The notes: a model not told the origin generated them from the letters alone. Shown: positions 42,802 through 51,686, counted from the stretch's first letter. The stretch: DNA of 64,000 nt from Dyella_B sp035503745 (GCF_035503745.1 NZ_DATJTC010000035.1:14018-78017), one strand, 5' to 3'. Numbers and translations: made by a program.

Positions 42802-44232
42802 TCAGTCGGGCGGCAATTGCACGCTGAAGCGCGCGCCGCCCAATTCCGGTGAACGGTCCACGGTCAGTTCGCCGTTATAGGCGCGCACGATGTCCTGCAC
42901 GATGGACAGGCCGATGCCATGGCCCTGCACGCGCTCATCGCCACGCACGCCGCGCTGCAGGACTTTCTCGATCTTGTCCTCGTCGATGCCGGGGCCGTCG
43001 TCTTCCACGCTGAGCAGCATGCCCGAGCGCTGCTGACGCCCGGATTGCGGCTGCGTCTTGACCACCAGCAGCACGTGGTGGCTGGCCCATTTGAACGCGT
43101 TCTCCAGCAGGTTGCCCATCAGTTCGAGCAAGTCGCCCTGCTCACCGTAGAAGGCCGCACCGTCGTCGATGTCGAATTCGCACAGCACGTTCTTGGCGGC
43201 GTAGACCTTTTCCAGGCTTTGCACCAGATCTTCGGCGTGTCCGGCGATCGGTACCGCGCTGGCGAAGGTCTGCCGTCCGCCGGTGGCCGCGCGCGCGAGC
43301 TGGTAGGCTACCAGTTCGTCCATGCGGCGCACTTGATCGAGCGCGGGCATGCGCGCGGCGGCGGGTATCTCGCTGGCCGATTCCAGTTGCGAACGCATCA
43401 CCGCCAGCGGTGTCTTCAAGCTGTGCGCCAGGTCCGCCAGCGTGTTGCGATAGCGCGTGCGCTGTTCGCGTTCGCTGTCGATGAAGGCGTTGATGCGCTC
43501 GGTGAGGCCGGTCAGTTCCAGCGGATACTGGCTGTCCAGGTGATCGCTGTCGCCGCGCTCCACGCGCGTCATGTCGTTGGCCACCCTGCGCAGCGGCGTA
43601 AGGCTCCAGCGCAGCAGCAGCAGCTGCAGCACGATCAGCATGACGCCGAGCGTAGCCAGCCAGCCCACCAGGCTGCGCCGGTACACCTCATTGTTGCCGA
43701 CCAGCTCTTCTTCGGTCTGCGCGACGGTGAAGGTCAGGCGCACGGGCGGGCGGTCGGCCATGTCCAGCGCCACGCCGAAGCTGTAGTAGTAAAGCCGCCC
43801 AAGTTCGGTATCGACCGGCCCGACGAATTGCTGCTGCCCCGGATCGAGGCGATGCAGGAAGCTGAAATCCCGCCCCAGCGCGGAGGAGGATTCCCAGTGG
43901 AACCCGTTTTCGCCCAGCACCACCGCGTACAGGCCCGAGCCGGGCCGCGAGAACATCGGGTCGGGCGGCGAATCGGGCAACAGGGGCGTGCCGTCGCGCC
44001 GCGGATCGGTGCCGGCGATATAGGTTATGACGTAATCGTGCAGCCGGTCCTGCAGCTTGTTGAGCTCGCTGGCCGAATAAGTGCGCGACAGCGTCCAGCC
44101 GATGGCGCCGAGAAAGGCCGCCAGTACCAGGCCGGTGGCCAGGGCCGCGCGCGCCGCCCGGGAAAACGGGCGGCGCGCGGCTGCATCATTCGTCTTCGCT
44201 TCGAGGGATGGCAAAGCGATACCCGCGTCCAC
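42802..44232 (-). CDS. phoQ: PhoQ-like sensor histidine kinase
   Basis: A 476-residue inner-membrane kinase partnered with the response regulator upstream. Membrane segments at about residues 29-50 and 190-212 enclose a sensor of about 140 residues. HAMP-like SLTPLRRVANDMTRVERGD, the H-box LADLAHSLKTPLAVMRSQL, the N-box LMGNLLENAFKWA and the G-boxes EDDGPGIDEDKIE and GHGIGLSIVQDIV follow. LAHSLKTPLAV is typical of PhoQ. The ATG start lies 47 bases inside the end of the response regulator gene; no later start precedes the first membrane helix. Confidence 0.9.
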   Translation of the reverse strand: MDAGIALPSLEAKTNDAAARRPFSRAARAALATGLVLAAFLGAIGWTLSRTYSASELNKLQDRLHDYVITYIAGTDPRRDGTPLLPDSPPDPMFSRPGSGLYAVVLGENGFHWESSSALGRDFSFLHRLDPGQQQFVGPVDTELGRLYYYSFGVALDMADRPPVRLTFTVAQTEEELVGNNEVYRRSLVGWLATLGVMLIVLQLLLLRWSLTPLRRVANDMTRVERGDSDHLDSQYPLELTGLTERINAFIDSEREQRTRYRNTLADLAHSLKTPLAVMRSQLESASEIPAAARMPALDQVRRMDELVAYQLARAATGGRQTFASAVPIAGHAEDLVQSLEKVYAAKNVLCEFDIDDGAAFYGEQGDLLELMGNLLENAFKWASHHVLLVVKTQPQSGRQQRSGMLLSVEDDGPGIDEDKIEKVLQRGVRGDERVQGHGIGLSIVQDIVRAYNGELTVDRSPELGGARFSVQLPPD

Positions 44233-44872
44233 GCACCGTTTCGATGGGCTTCATCGTACCCTCCGAATCGAGCTTCCTGCGCAAGCGGCCGATGAAAACC
44301 TCCAGTACGTTCGAATCGCGGTCGAAGTCCTGCTGGTAGATGTGCTCGGTGAGGTCCGCCTTGGACACCAGCTCGCCGGCATGCAGCATCAGGTATTCGA
44401 GCACCTTGTATTCGTAGCTGGTGAGGTCCACCGCCTTGCCGTCCACCGACACCGTCTGCGCGGTGGTGTCCAGCTTGATCGGGCCGCAGGCCAGCACCGG
44501 CTTGGACCAGCCACTCGCGCGCCGTACCAGCGCGTTGATGCGGGCGAGCAGCTCCTCGACGTGGAAAGGCTTGACCAGGTAGTCGTCGGCGCCGTGCTTC
44601 AAGCCTTCGACCTTGTCCTGCCAGCTGCCGCGCGCCGTGAGGATCAGGATGGGATAACGCTGGCCGGCCTCGCGCAGCGCCTTGACCAGATCCATGCCCG
44701 ACATCTTGGGCAGGCCAAGGTCGATGATGGCCAGATCGAATGGCACCTCACGACCCAGGTAGATACCTTCTTCGCCATCCTGGGCCGTATCCACCGCAAA
44801 CCCGTCGCGCTTCAGGCGCGCCGCGAGTGTCTCTCGCAGCGGCGCTTCGTCTTCGACCAGGAGGATGCGCAT
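44186..44872 (-). CDS. phoP: PhoP-like OmpR-family response regulator
   Basis: A 228-residue regulator. The receiver has EDE near residue 8, phospho-acceptor Asp in LAIIDLGLPKMSGMD and Lys in DDYLVKPFHVEEL. The C-terminal winged helix reads VDLTSYEYKVLEYLMLHAGELVSKADLTEHIY ... VEVFIGRLRRKLD-type ... VRGRGYRF, a PhoP-type pattern. Its start shares one base with the stop of the PepSY gene (TGATG), indicating coupled translation. A role in Mg2+, pH or cationic peptide response is by family only. Confidence 0.92.
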   Translation of the reverse strand: MRILLVEDEAPLRETLAARLKRDGFAVDTAQDGEEGIYLGREVPFDLAIIDLGLPKMSGMDLVKALREAGQRYPILILTARGSWQDKVEGLKHGADDYLVKPFHVEELLARINALVRRASGWSKPVLACGPIKLDTTAQTVSVDGKAVDLTSYEYKVLEYLMLHAGELVSKADLTEHIYQQDFDRDSNVLEVFIGRLRRKLDSEGTMKPIETVRGRGYRFAIPRSEDE

Positions 44873-45195
44873 CAGTGTTTCTCCTTCTTGTTGCTTCCGC
44901 CATTGGGGAACTTCTTGTTGGAGGGCTGTGCCGCAGCGGGCGCGCGCCCGGGCTCGGCAGGCACGGCAAGCACGCGCACATGGCCTTCGGGCGTTAGTAC
45001 CTTGATGCGGTACTCCACCCTGCGTCCGATGTGGCGCGGCTCGGCCGAAAGCACTTTGCCGCCTTCACGTTGCTGCACTTGCTGTACTGCTTGCTCAAGG
45101 CTCAGGCCGGACGGGGGCGCCGAAGACTGAGCATGGGCCACACCGGCCATGAGCACGCCCGCGGCGACCGTCCATGCTAGTAACTTAGAACCCAT
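44872..45195 (-). CDS. Exported PepSY-domain protein
   Basis: A 107-residue protein with a signal peptide (MGSKLLAWTVAAGVLMAGVAHAQ) and one PepSY-type domain (SLEQAVQQVQQREGGKVLSAEPRHIGRRVEYRIKVLTPEGHVRVLAV), ending in a Lys/Asn-rich tail. It is the first gene of the phoPQ operon and overlaps phoP by one base. Small periplasmic PepSY proteins next to two-component genes are common and may modulate the sensor. The start is MGSKLLAW at 45195; the frame runs upstream to 45303. Confidence 0.85.
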   Translation of the reverse strand: MGSKLLAWTVAAGVLMAGVAHAQSSAPPSGLSLEQAVQQVQQREGGKVLSAEPRHIGRRVEYRIKVLTPEGHVRVLAVPAEPGRAPAAAQPSNKKFPNGGSNKKEKH

Positions 45196-45316
45196 AATCC
45201 CATGATGAATGCCGGCCGACCCCGGCCGAAGCGACATACTGCGCAACCGGGGCTGAATACTGCCCGGACGGCCGTTACAGCCTGGGGATCTAAGCACATC
45301 CATAGCATCAAAAGCC

Positions 45317-46315
45317 CTAAGCCGCCGCCATCGCGGGGGCCAGGGCCTGCTCGATCAACGCCCAGCCCGCGCCGGCCAGGTGCGCACCCTCGCTCAGGGC
45401 GCGACGGAAGCCACGCGCACCGGGCTGCCCTTGGTACAGGCCCAGCAGGTGCCGGGTGATGTGCTTGAGCGCGGTGCCGCGCGCCAGCTCGGCCTCGATG
45501 TAGGGCCGCATATGGTGCAGGACGCTTTCGCGCGAGGGCATCGGCACGCCATGCAGCGCCGCTTCGACCCGCGCAAGCACGTAAGGATCATGGTACGCCG
45601 CGCGCCCCAGCATCACCCCATCGACGTGATCCAGATGCTCGCGCACCGCATCGACCGTGGTGATGCCGCCGTTGATCGCCACGAGCAGCTGCGGAAACTC
45701 GCGCTTGAGCCGGTAGACGCGCTGATAGTCGAGCGGCGGAATCTCGCGATTCTCCTTCGGCGACAGGCCCTGCAGCCACGCCTTGCGCGCATGCACGATC
45801 AACACTTCCACACCCGCCGCCAGCATGGTCTGGGTGAAATACTGCAGGTCGGCGTATTCGTCCTGGTCGTCCACCCCGATGCGGCACTTCACCGTCACCG
45901 GCACCGCGACCGCGTCGCGCATCGCCTTCACGCAATCGCCTACCAGCAGGGGCTCGCGCATCAGGCACGCGCCGAAGCGACCCGATTGCACGCGGTCGGA
46001 TGGACAGCCCACGTTGAGATTGATCTCGTCATAACCGGCCTGCGCGCCCAACCGCGCCGCCTGGGCCAGCTCGCGCGGATCGCTGCCGCCCAGTTGCAAC
46101 GCCACGGGATGTTCCTGCTGGCTGTGCTCGAGCAGACGCAACTGCTTGCCCCGCACCAGCGCGGCGCTGGTCACCATTTCGGTGTACAGCAGCGCGTGCG
46201 GCGAAAGCAGGCGATGGAAATAACGGCAATGGCGATCGGTCCAGTCCATCATCGGTGCGACGGACAGGCGCCAGGGCGAGCCGGGGGAGGCCAATGGGGA
46301 AGTTACCAGTGTCAT
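45317..46315 (-). CDS. dusA: tRNA-dihydrouridine(20/20a) synthase
   Basis: Flavin-dependent enzyme reducing uridine 20/20a in the D-loop of tRNAs, 332 residues, DusA-sized. Visible motifs: RLSVAPMMDWTDRHCRYF, EINLNVGCPSDRVQSGRFGACLM with the catalytic Cys, VTVKCRIGVDDQDEY, HARKAWLQGLSPKENREIPPL (a DusA feature) and INGGITT...HVDGVMLGRAAY. The start MTLVTSPLASPG is at 46315; the ORF could extend to 46366. Confidence 0.96.
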   Translation of the reverse strand: MTLVTSPLASPGSPWRLSVAPMMDWTDRHCRYFHRLLSPHALLYTEMVTSAALVRGKQLRLLEHSQQEHPVALQLGGSDPRELAQAARLGAQAGYDEINLNVGCPSDRVQSGRFGACLMREPLLVGDCVKAMRDAVAVPVTVKCRIGVDDQDEYADLQYFTQTMLAAGVEVLIVHARKAWLQGLSPKENREIPPLDYQRVYRLKREFPQLLVAINGGITTVDAVREHLDHVDGVMLGRAAYHDPYVLARVEAALHGVPMPSRESVLHHMRPYIEAELARGTALKHITRHLLGLYQGQPGARGFRRALSEGAHLAGAGWALIEQALAPAMAAA

Positions 46316-46688
46316 GCCCGGCCATTGTCGCGGATTGGCGGGCGCAGCGAAACGCTTGCCCGGCACCGCCGCCCAGGCCAGGCAGCAGGCCTAGGGCAAA
46401 GCATCGGCCGATGACGCACCCGCCACGGGCATAGGCGGCGCCCTCCACTTGATGAAGCGGCCGCCAGTCCATACATGCCCCCAAGCCGCACCGCCCGGCA
46501 TGCCGCCCCGCATCGACCGACCGTCGTCAAGGGCCGATACGGGCGTGCGTGGCGCCGATCGCGTAAAATGCGCGGGCGGCCACGATCCCCAAGCAGCTCA
46601 GCCAGGCATGCGGCAACCGCGAGCCCTCGCCAATCCCGCTCAAGCCGTGGCCCGCTCCCCCCCTTTTGCAACCCGAGAAAACCTCACC
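46316..46688. other. Divergent intergenic stretch between dusA and fpr
   Basis: 373 bases, no supported gene. A TAAAAT box at 46564-46569 is a candidate -10 for fpr, but no clear -35 is found 16-18 bases upstream. No terminator or repeat of the families seen elsewhere. Confidence 0.4.
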
Positions 46689-47465
46689 ATGGTGGCTTTG
46701 GCGACCGAACAAGTTATCGACGTGCATCACTGGAACGAAAGCCTTTTCAGTTTCCGTACCACGCGCGATCCGGGCTTTCGCTTCGACAGCGGACAGTTCG
46801 TGATGATCGGCCTGGAAGTGGACGGCCGTCCGCTGATGCGTGCCTATTCCATTGCCAGCGCGGCGTGGGAAGAGCACCTGGAATTTTTCTCGATCAAGGT
46901 GGAAAACGGCCCGCTCACTTCGCGCCTGCAGCACCTCAAGCCCGGCGACAGCCTTAACGTGAGCCGCAAGCCCACCGGCACGCTGGTGCTGACCGATTTA
47001 AAGCCCGGCAAGCATCTTTACCTGCTCGGCACCGGCACGGGGCTGGCGCCTTTCATGAGCATCATCCGCGATCCGGAAACCTACGAGCGCTACGAAAAAA
47101 TCGTGCTGGCGCACGGCGTGCGCAACATCAGCGACCTGGCGTATTCGCACTACCTGCAACACGAACTGCCCCAGCACGACTATCTGGGCGAGCTGGTGCG
47201 CGAAAAGCTGATCTACTACCCCACGGTGACGCGCGAGGCGTTCCGCAACCGCGGCCGCATCACCGACAACATCGTCGACGGCGCGATGAGCCAGGCCATC
47301 GGCCTGTCGCAGCTCAACCCGGACACCGATCGCCTGATGCTATGCGGCAGCCCCGCGATGCTCGACGACCTCTGCGCACTGCTCGATGCACGCGGCTTCC
47401 AGGCCTCGCCACGCACGCGCGAGCCGGGCGACTACGTGATCGAGCGCGCCTTCGTCGAAAAGTAA
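46689..47465 (+). CDS. fpr: Ferredoxin--NADP+ reductase
   Basis: FAD enzyme linking NADPH to ferredoxin or flavodoxin, 258 residues of the bacterial subclass that ends ...VEK. FAD-binding RAYSIASAAWEE is at about residues 56-66, NADP-binding LLGTGTGLAPFMSIIRDP near 113, and LCGSPAMLDDLCALLDARGF near 220. The ATG at 46689 follows a CCTCACC spacer with AGAAAA upstream, a weak RBS; the frame is open for 80 codons upstream but lacks family similarity. Likely roles are oxidative-stress defence and feeding Fe-S or radical enzymes. Confidence 0.95.
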   Translation: MVALATEQVIDVHHWNESLFSFRTTRDPGFRFDSGQFVMIGLEVDGRPLMRAYSIASAAWEEHLEFFSIKVENGPLTSRLQHLKPGDSLNVSRKPTGTLVLTDLKPGKHLYLLGTGTGLAPFMSIIRDPETYERYEKIVLAHGVRNISDLAYSHYLQHELPQHDYLGELVREKLIYYPTVTREAFRNRGRITDNIVDGAMSQAIGLSQLNPDTDRLMLCGSPAMLDDLCALLDARGFQASPRTREPGDYVIERAFVEK

Positions 47466-47489
47466 GGCACCAGGGCGGCGCGCGATCGC

Positions 47490-48143
47490 TCAACTGCGCA
47501 CGCGCCCCTTGCCTTCGTTGTCCCAGTAACCGAACACGCGCCGCGCGATCAGCTTGTAAAGCCGCTTGCCCGTCGCGCGCCACAGGCGCGAATGCCACGC
47601 CGGCGTTTTCAGCATCGCATGCTGGCGCCGGCTCAGCGCGTGATCGCAATACGTGCGCTTGTGCTTGAGCAGATGCCGCACGTCCTCGCGCGCCAGCAGG
47701 CGGAACAGCCGGCCGCGACGGCCGCGCGTGTAGGCGATCTGGAAATCCACCAGCGCGGGACATCCATCCTCGCGCACCAGCCAGTTCGGCTCCTTGGCCA
47801 GGTCGTTGTGCACCACGCCATGGCGATGCAATTGCGCGAGCAGCCGCAATGCCTGGCGGTAATAGGCACGATCGCGCGGCTGCGCCTGCTGCATCGGCTG
47901 GCCGGCGATATAGCTGCGCAGCAGTTCCCTGCCGTTCCAGCCGAGCAGGCGCGGCACGCCATCGACGCCGTCGAGTTTGGCCAGCGCCCGCGCTTCGCGC
48001 GCGGCGGCGCGGTGCGCGAAGGCGCGCGCCCACCAACGCGCGGCGAGAATGTCGCGGCGGATCATCCGCACGCCGTTACGCTCGACGATTTCGATGCGGC
48101 CCAGTTCGTCGGCCTTGAGCAAGGTGGGTTCGAGATTGGACAC
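47490..48143 (-). CDS. Serine/threonine kinase-like (RIO/KdkA-type) protein
   Basis: A protein-kinase-fold protein of about 217 residues. The catalytic loop is HGVVHNDLAKEPNWLV (His-x-Asp-Leu-x-Lys-x-x-Asn) and the metal-binding Asp is in ALVDFQIAYTR, as in RIO kinases and LPS heptose kinases. The N-terminal lobe is short and the ATP-binding Lys is not certain. The C-terminus is strongly basic, suggesting membrane or lipid contact. The start is uncertain: GTG 48143 is used here; a TTG at 48236 would overlap the divergent DUF456 gene. The substrate (lipid A core, protein or other) is unknown. Confidence 0.75.
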   Translation of the reverse strand: MSNLEPTLLKADELGRIEIVERNGVRMIRRDILAARWWARAFAHRAAAREARALAKLDGVDGVPRLLGWNGRELLRSYIAGQPMQQAQPRDRAYYRQALRLLAQLHRHGVVHNDLAKEPNWLVREDGCPALVDFQIAYTRGRRGRLFRLLAREDVRHLLKHKRTYCDHALSRRQHAMLKTPAWHSRLWRATGKRLYKLIARRVFGYWDNEGKGRVRS

Positions 48144-48153
48144 AAGGCTACCG

Positions 48154-48729
48154 ATGGATGAAACGCGCGCGACTTGCCGGACGCGGCGCGAGGACGGACT
48201 ATTGTGGCCGATCCGCGGCGAGGCCGCTGCGTTCAAGGATGGTCCTCTGGATATCGCGTTCTACATTCTGGGCGGCGTGCTGATCGTGGGAGGACTGATC
48301 GGTGCGGTACTGCCCACCTTGCCGGGCATCCCGATGATCTTCGGCGGCATCTGGCTGATCGCCGCCGTGGACGGCTACCGTCACCTGGGCACCGGCTGGC
48401 TGATCGCCCTGGGGCTGCTGGCCGCGTTCGGCGTGCTGGTGGATTTCATCGCCACCTCCCTTGGCGCCAAACGCCTGGGCGCGAGCCGGCAAGCGGTCTG
48501 GGGCGCTTCGCTGGGAACCCTGGTCGGCCTGTTCTTCGGCCTGCCGGGGTTGATCCTCGGCCCCTTCGTCGGCGCGCTGATCGGCGAGTTCGCCTCCAGC
48601 CGAAGCGTGCTGCGCTCGGCCCACGTCGGCCTGGGCACGTGGCTGGGGCTGCTGTTGGCCACGCTACTGAAGCTGGTGATTTCGCTGGTCATGGTGGGGC
48701 TGTTCGGCTTCCTCATGCTGTGGGGCTGA
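48154..48729 (+). CDS. DUF456 membrane protein
   Basis: A 191-residue hydrophobic protein. From about residue 32 the sequence reads LDIAFYILGGVLIVGGLIGAVLPTLPGIPMIFGGIWLIA, the DUF456 signature with a Pro-Gly rich re-entrant segment, followed by GLFFGLPGLILGPFVGALIGEF and a final helix. Function unknown. DUF456 proteins usually begin right at that segment, so the first 30 residues from ATG 48154 may not be translated and a non-ATG start near 48247 is possible. It is divergent from the kinase-like gene. Confidence 0.78.
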   Translation: MDETRATCRTRREDGLLWPIRGEAAAFKDGPLDIAFYILGGVLIVGGLIGAVLPTLPGIPMIFGGIWLIAAVDGYRHLGTGWLIALGLLAAFGVLVDFIATSLGAKRLGASRQAVWGASLGTLVGLFFGLPGLILGPFVGALIGEFASSRSVLRSAHVGLGTWLGLLLATLLKLVISLVMVGLFGFLMLWG

Positions 48730-48795
48730 CCCAACCTTGGATACATGACGCGTGGCCCGTGCCGCGCTTACGCTCGGCCTACTTCACTCCTGGGG

Positions 48796-50592
48796 ATGTC
48801 CGACATGATCAAGCGCCTCGCCCTCGCCGTGGCGGTTGCACTGGTTGCCACCGGATCGGCTTACGCACAGACGCAAACACCAAAGGCACCCGCGTGGGTG
48901 GCGCGCAGCAATGCCGACGCGCAAGTGCTGCTTGCCGAGCAGGCACGCTTCAGCCCGGAATTTGCCACGCAAGTGGGCCTTGCCGGCTACGACGACAAAG
49001 TCGCCGACTTGAAGCCGGACCTGGACGCGCGCATGCGCGCCGCGCTGGTCGATACCAAGTCCAAACTGCAAGGCATGCTGGCAACGGAAAAAGACACCAA
49101 CGTGCGACAGGATTTGCAGATCATGCTGCAGACCGTGGACCTGCAGATCGAGGGCATCGATCTCAATCACAAATACATGCTGCCCTACCAAGACGTCGCG
49201 CAGCTGATCTTCAGCGGCGAGTTCTACCTGCTGAAGGATGACGTCGATCCCAAGCGTCGCGCGCTCGCCGTCAAACGCCTGCAGTGCTACGTGGGCCAGG
49301 CGCCGGGCTGCACCCCGATCGTCACGCTCGCCGAAGCGCAAACCACCGCGCGCCTCGGTGAAAAGAACCTGCTCGGCCCCTACAAGCTCGACGTGGAACA
49401 GCGGCTTTCCAATACGCAACGCTACGCGCAGGGCATCCGCCAGTTGTTCGCCAAGTACAAGCTCGACGATGCGCAGGGCAAGGCCGCGCTCGATGCGATG
49501 GACAGCCAGCTGAAGGACTATGACGCCTGGACGCGCAGCACCATCGTGCCGCGCGAACGCAGCGATTTCCGCCTGCCCGAACCTTTGTACGCCTATAGCC
49601 TCAAGCAGGTCGGCATCGACATTGCGCCCGAGCAGCTGATCAAACAGGCGGAACTGGAATTCGTGGAACTGCGCTCGACCATGCAGATGATGGCACCGAC
49701 CGTGGCCAAGGCCGAAGGCATCAAGGCCACCGATTATCGCGACGTGCTCAAGGCGCTCAAGCAACAGCAGCTGGGCAAGGACGACGTGCTGCCGTGGTAT
49801 CACCATGTGATCGACCAGATCCAGGACATCATCCGCCGCGAGCACATCATCACCCTGCCCGAGCGCCAGATGCAGATGCGCGTGGCCTCCGACGCCGAAG
49901 CTGCCGCCACGCCGGCGCCGCACATGGATCCGCCGCCGCTGATCGGCAACCACGGCGAACGCGGCACCTTCGTACTGACCATGGGCAATCCGTCGGCAAG
50001 CAAGGACGCCTCCGATGCCTACGACGACTTCACCTTCAAGGCTGCCGCCTGGACACTCACCGCGCACGAAGGACGCCCCGGCCACGAGCTGCAATTTGCG
50101 GCGATGGTGGAACGCGGCGTGTCGATCGCGCGCAGCCTGTTCGCTTTCAACAGCGTCAACGTGGAGGGCTGGGCGTTGTATTCGGAAGCGGAGATGCTGC
50201 CCTACGAGCCGCCGGCCGGACAATTTGCCGCGCTGCAGGCGCGCCTGATGCGTGCGGCGCGCGCTTTCCTCGACCCGATGCTGAACCTGGGGATGATCAG
50301 CAAGGAACGCGCACACGATGTATTGCGCTACGACGTGGGCCTTTCCGAAGCCCTTACGCGCGAGGAGCTGGACCGCTACACCTTCAACAGCCCCGGCCAG
50401 GCCACCGCGTATTTCTACGGCTACATGCGACTGCAACAGCTGCGGCTGGAAACCGAACTTGCGCTGGGCAAGGATTTCAATCGCCAGGCCTTCAACGATT
50501 TCGTGATCAACCAGGGCCTGCTGCCGCCCGCGCAATTGGCCGAGGCGGTGCGTACGCAATTTGTGCCGGCGCAGCTGCAGAAGAAGCAATAA
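48796..50592 (+). CDS. Exported DUF885 metallopeptidase-like protein
   Basis: A 598-residue periplasmic protein of the DUF885 family (predicted zinc carboxypeptidases of the gluzincin type). A signal peptide (MIKRLALAVAVALVATGSAYAQ) follows an optional MSD. The metal motif is LTAHEGRPGHELQFAAMVERG with two His in HExxxGHE spacing, and the third ligand is likely Glu in NVEGWALYSEAEMLPYE. The C-terminal YFYGYMRLQQLRLETELALGKDFN is typical. Starts at 48796 and 48805 are both possible. Expected to hydrolyse peptides in the periplasm; the substrate is unknown. Confidence 0.88.
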   Translation: MSDMIKRLALAVAVALVATGSAYAQTQTPKAPAWVARSNADAQVLLAEQARFSPEFATQVGLAGYDDKVADLKPDLDARMRAALVDTKSKLQGMLATEKDTNVRQDLQIMLQTVDLQIEGIDLNHKYMLPYQDVAQLIFSGEFYLLKDDVDPKRRALAVKRLQCYVGQAPGCTPIVTLAEAQTTARLGEKNLLGPYKLDVEQRLSNTQRYAQGIRQLFAKYKLDDAQGKAALDAMDSQLKDYDAWTRSTIVPRERSDFRLPEPLYAYSLKQVGIDIAPEQLIKQAELEFVELRSTMQMMAPTVAKAEGIKATDYRDVLKALKQQQLGKDDVLPWYHHVIDQIQDIIRREHIITLPERQMQMRVASDAEAAATPAPHMDPPPLIGNHGERGTFVLTMGNPSASKDASDAYDDFTFKAAAWTLTAHEGRPGHELQFAAMVERGVSIARSLFAFNSVNVEGWALYSEAEMLPYEPPAGQFAALQARLMRAARAFLDPMLNLGMISKERAHDVLRYDVGLSEALTREELDRYTFNSPGQATAYFYGYMRLQQLRLETELALGKDFNRQAFNDFVINQGLLPPAQLAEAVRTQFVPAQLQKKQ

Positions 50593-50612
50593 CGCTCAGT
50601 CTCCTCCATGCA

Positions 50613-50646
50613 TGCCCTCATCGCGGCGAACACCGGGATGAGGGCA
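50613..50646. repeat. Intergenic hairpin between DUF885 and hemolysin III genes
   Basis: Perfect 9-bp inverted repeat TGCCCTCAT / ATGAGGGCA with a 16-base loop, 20 bases after the DUF885 stop codon, between convergent genes. No T-run. Confidence 0.65.
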
Positions 50647-50746
50647 GGTGCGGGTGCAGGTTGTCGCCAGACGCAAGCGTGGATGCTTCAAGTGAAGATA
50701 CATGCGCCGCGATGGCCATGAACCCCGTCGCGGCGCCGGGCCGGTT

Positions 50747-51415
50747 TTACCCCCGCACCGCCGGCACCACATAAAAAAACACCGCCAGAAACTGCAGCAC
50801 GCTCCCTGCCAGCACAAAGAAATGCCACACCGAATGGTGATACGGCAGCCGGCGCCACAGGTAAAACGGTACGCCCAGCGTGTACGCCGCGCCGCCGGCA
50901 AGCAGCAGCACCATGCCGCCGGTCTGCAGGTGCGTCAGCAGCGGCCGGAACGCGACGATTCCCACCCATCCCATCGCCACGTACAGCAACACCGCCAGGC
51001 GCCGGTAACGCTTGAGCAGCCCCACCTCCAGCGCACTGCCGAGCAAGGCCAGGCTCCACACGATGCCGAACAGGCTCCAGCCCCAGGTGCCGCGCAGGGC
51101 GATCAGCGTAAACGGCGTGTAGGTGCCGGCGATCAATAGAAAGATCGCGATGTGGTCGAGCGTGCGCAAGATGCGCCGCGCCGGCTCCGTGCGTACCGAG
51201 TGATACAGCGTCGAGGCGGTGTAGAGCAGGATCAGCGATATGCCGTACACCGCGCTCGCCAGCACGTCGCTCGCGGTGCCGCCGATTGCCGCGCGCACGG
51301 TCAGCAACACCAGGCCCATGACGCTGAGCACGATGCCGATGCCATGAATGACGCAACTGGCCAGCTCGTCGCTGACACCGTAACGCGGTAACGCCATTCC
51401 CTCTGCTGCAGACAT
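50747..51415 (-). CDS. Hemolysin III/TrhA-family membrane protein
   Basis: A 222-residue protein with seven predicted transmembrane helices of the hemolysin III (YqfA/TrhA, PAQR-like) family. Landmarks: YGVSDELASCVIHGIGIVLSV, STLYHSVRTEPARRILRTLDHIAIFLLIAGTYTPF and LPYHHSVWHFFVLAGS, with the conserved His residues that may bind zinc. The family is linked to membrane lipid homeostasis more than true haemolysis. ATG 51415 (MSAAEGMALPRYG) has GGGAG nine bases upstream; the frame runs to 51463. Confidence 0.93.
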   Translation of the reverse strand: MSAAEGMALPRYGVSDELASCVIHGIGIVLSVMGLVLLTVRAAIGGTASDVLASAVYGISLILLYTASTLYHSVRTEPARRILRTLDHIAIFLLIAGTYTPFTLIALRGTWGWSLFGIVWSLALLGSALEVGLLKRYRRLAVLLYVAMGWVGIVAFRPLLTHLQTGGMVLLLAGGAAYTLGVPFYLWRRLPYHHSVWHFFVLAGSVLQFLAVFFYVVPAVRG

Positions 51416-51592
51416 CCAGCGACTCCCGGCAACATGACACGATGGTGAAACCCAGGTCGACACGTTAACCGTTTGGCCTGCCGTTGCCTAATAGCCAGAC
51501 GGCATCAGGTCTCCATGATGAAAGCGGCGAGGCGTTCATCAGGCCGTGCCTGCCGGTTCGTGAATACCGCCCTCACGGGGTATGCACGCCAG

Positions 51593-51686
51593 CCCAAGCC
51601 GCTGGATGGCACCATGCGCGACACGGACATCGCCTCCCCGATGCCCGTATATCCTGCAACCCCGCCCCCGATGCGGGGTTTTTTTT
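51593..51686 (+). ncRNA. Candidate small RNA with C-rich loops (sX13-like)
   Basis: A strong plus-strand terminator at 51660-51686 has no protein gene before it: the gene to the left runs the other way. Upstream is a hairpin CATCG-CCTCCC-CGATG (51628-51643), and the terminator loop is CCCCGAT. Hairpins with C-rich loops ending in a terminator recall Xanthomonas sX13. A weak TTCGTG-N18-TATGCA promoter lies at 51557-51586, which would start the RNA near 51593. It could instead be the 5' leader or attenuator of the gene at 51826. The 5' end is a guess. Confidence 0.35.
51660..51686 (+). terminator. Rho-independent terminator without an upstream protein gene
   Basis: CCCCGC-CCCCGAT-GCGGGG followed by T8. 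It ends about 140 bases before the TonB-C gene at 51826 and follows a 410-base region without a plus-strand gene. The most T-rich terminator in the window. Confidence 0.88.
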
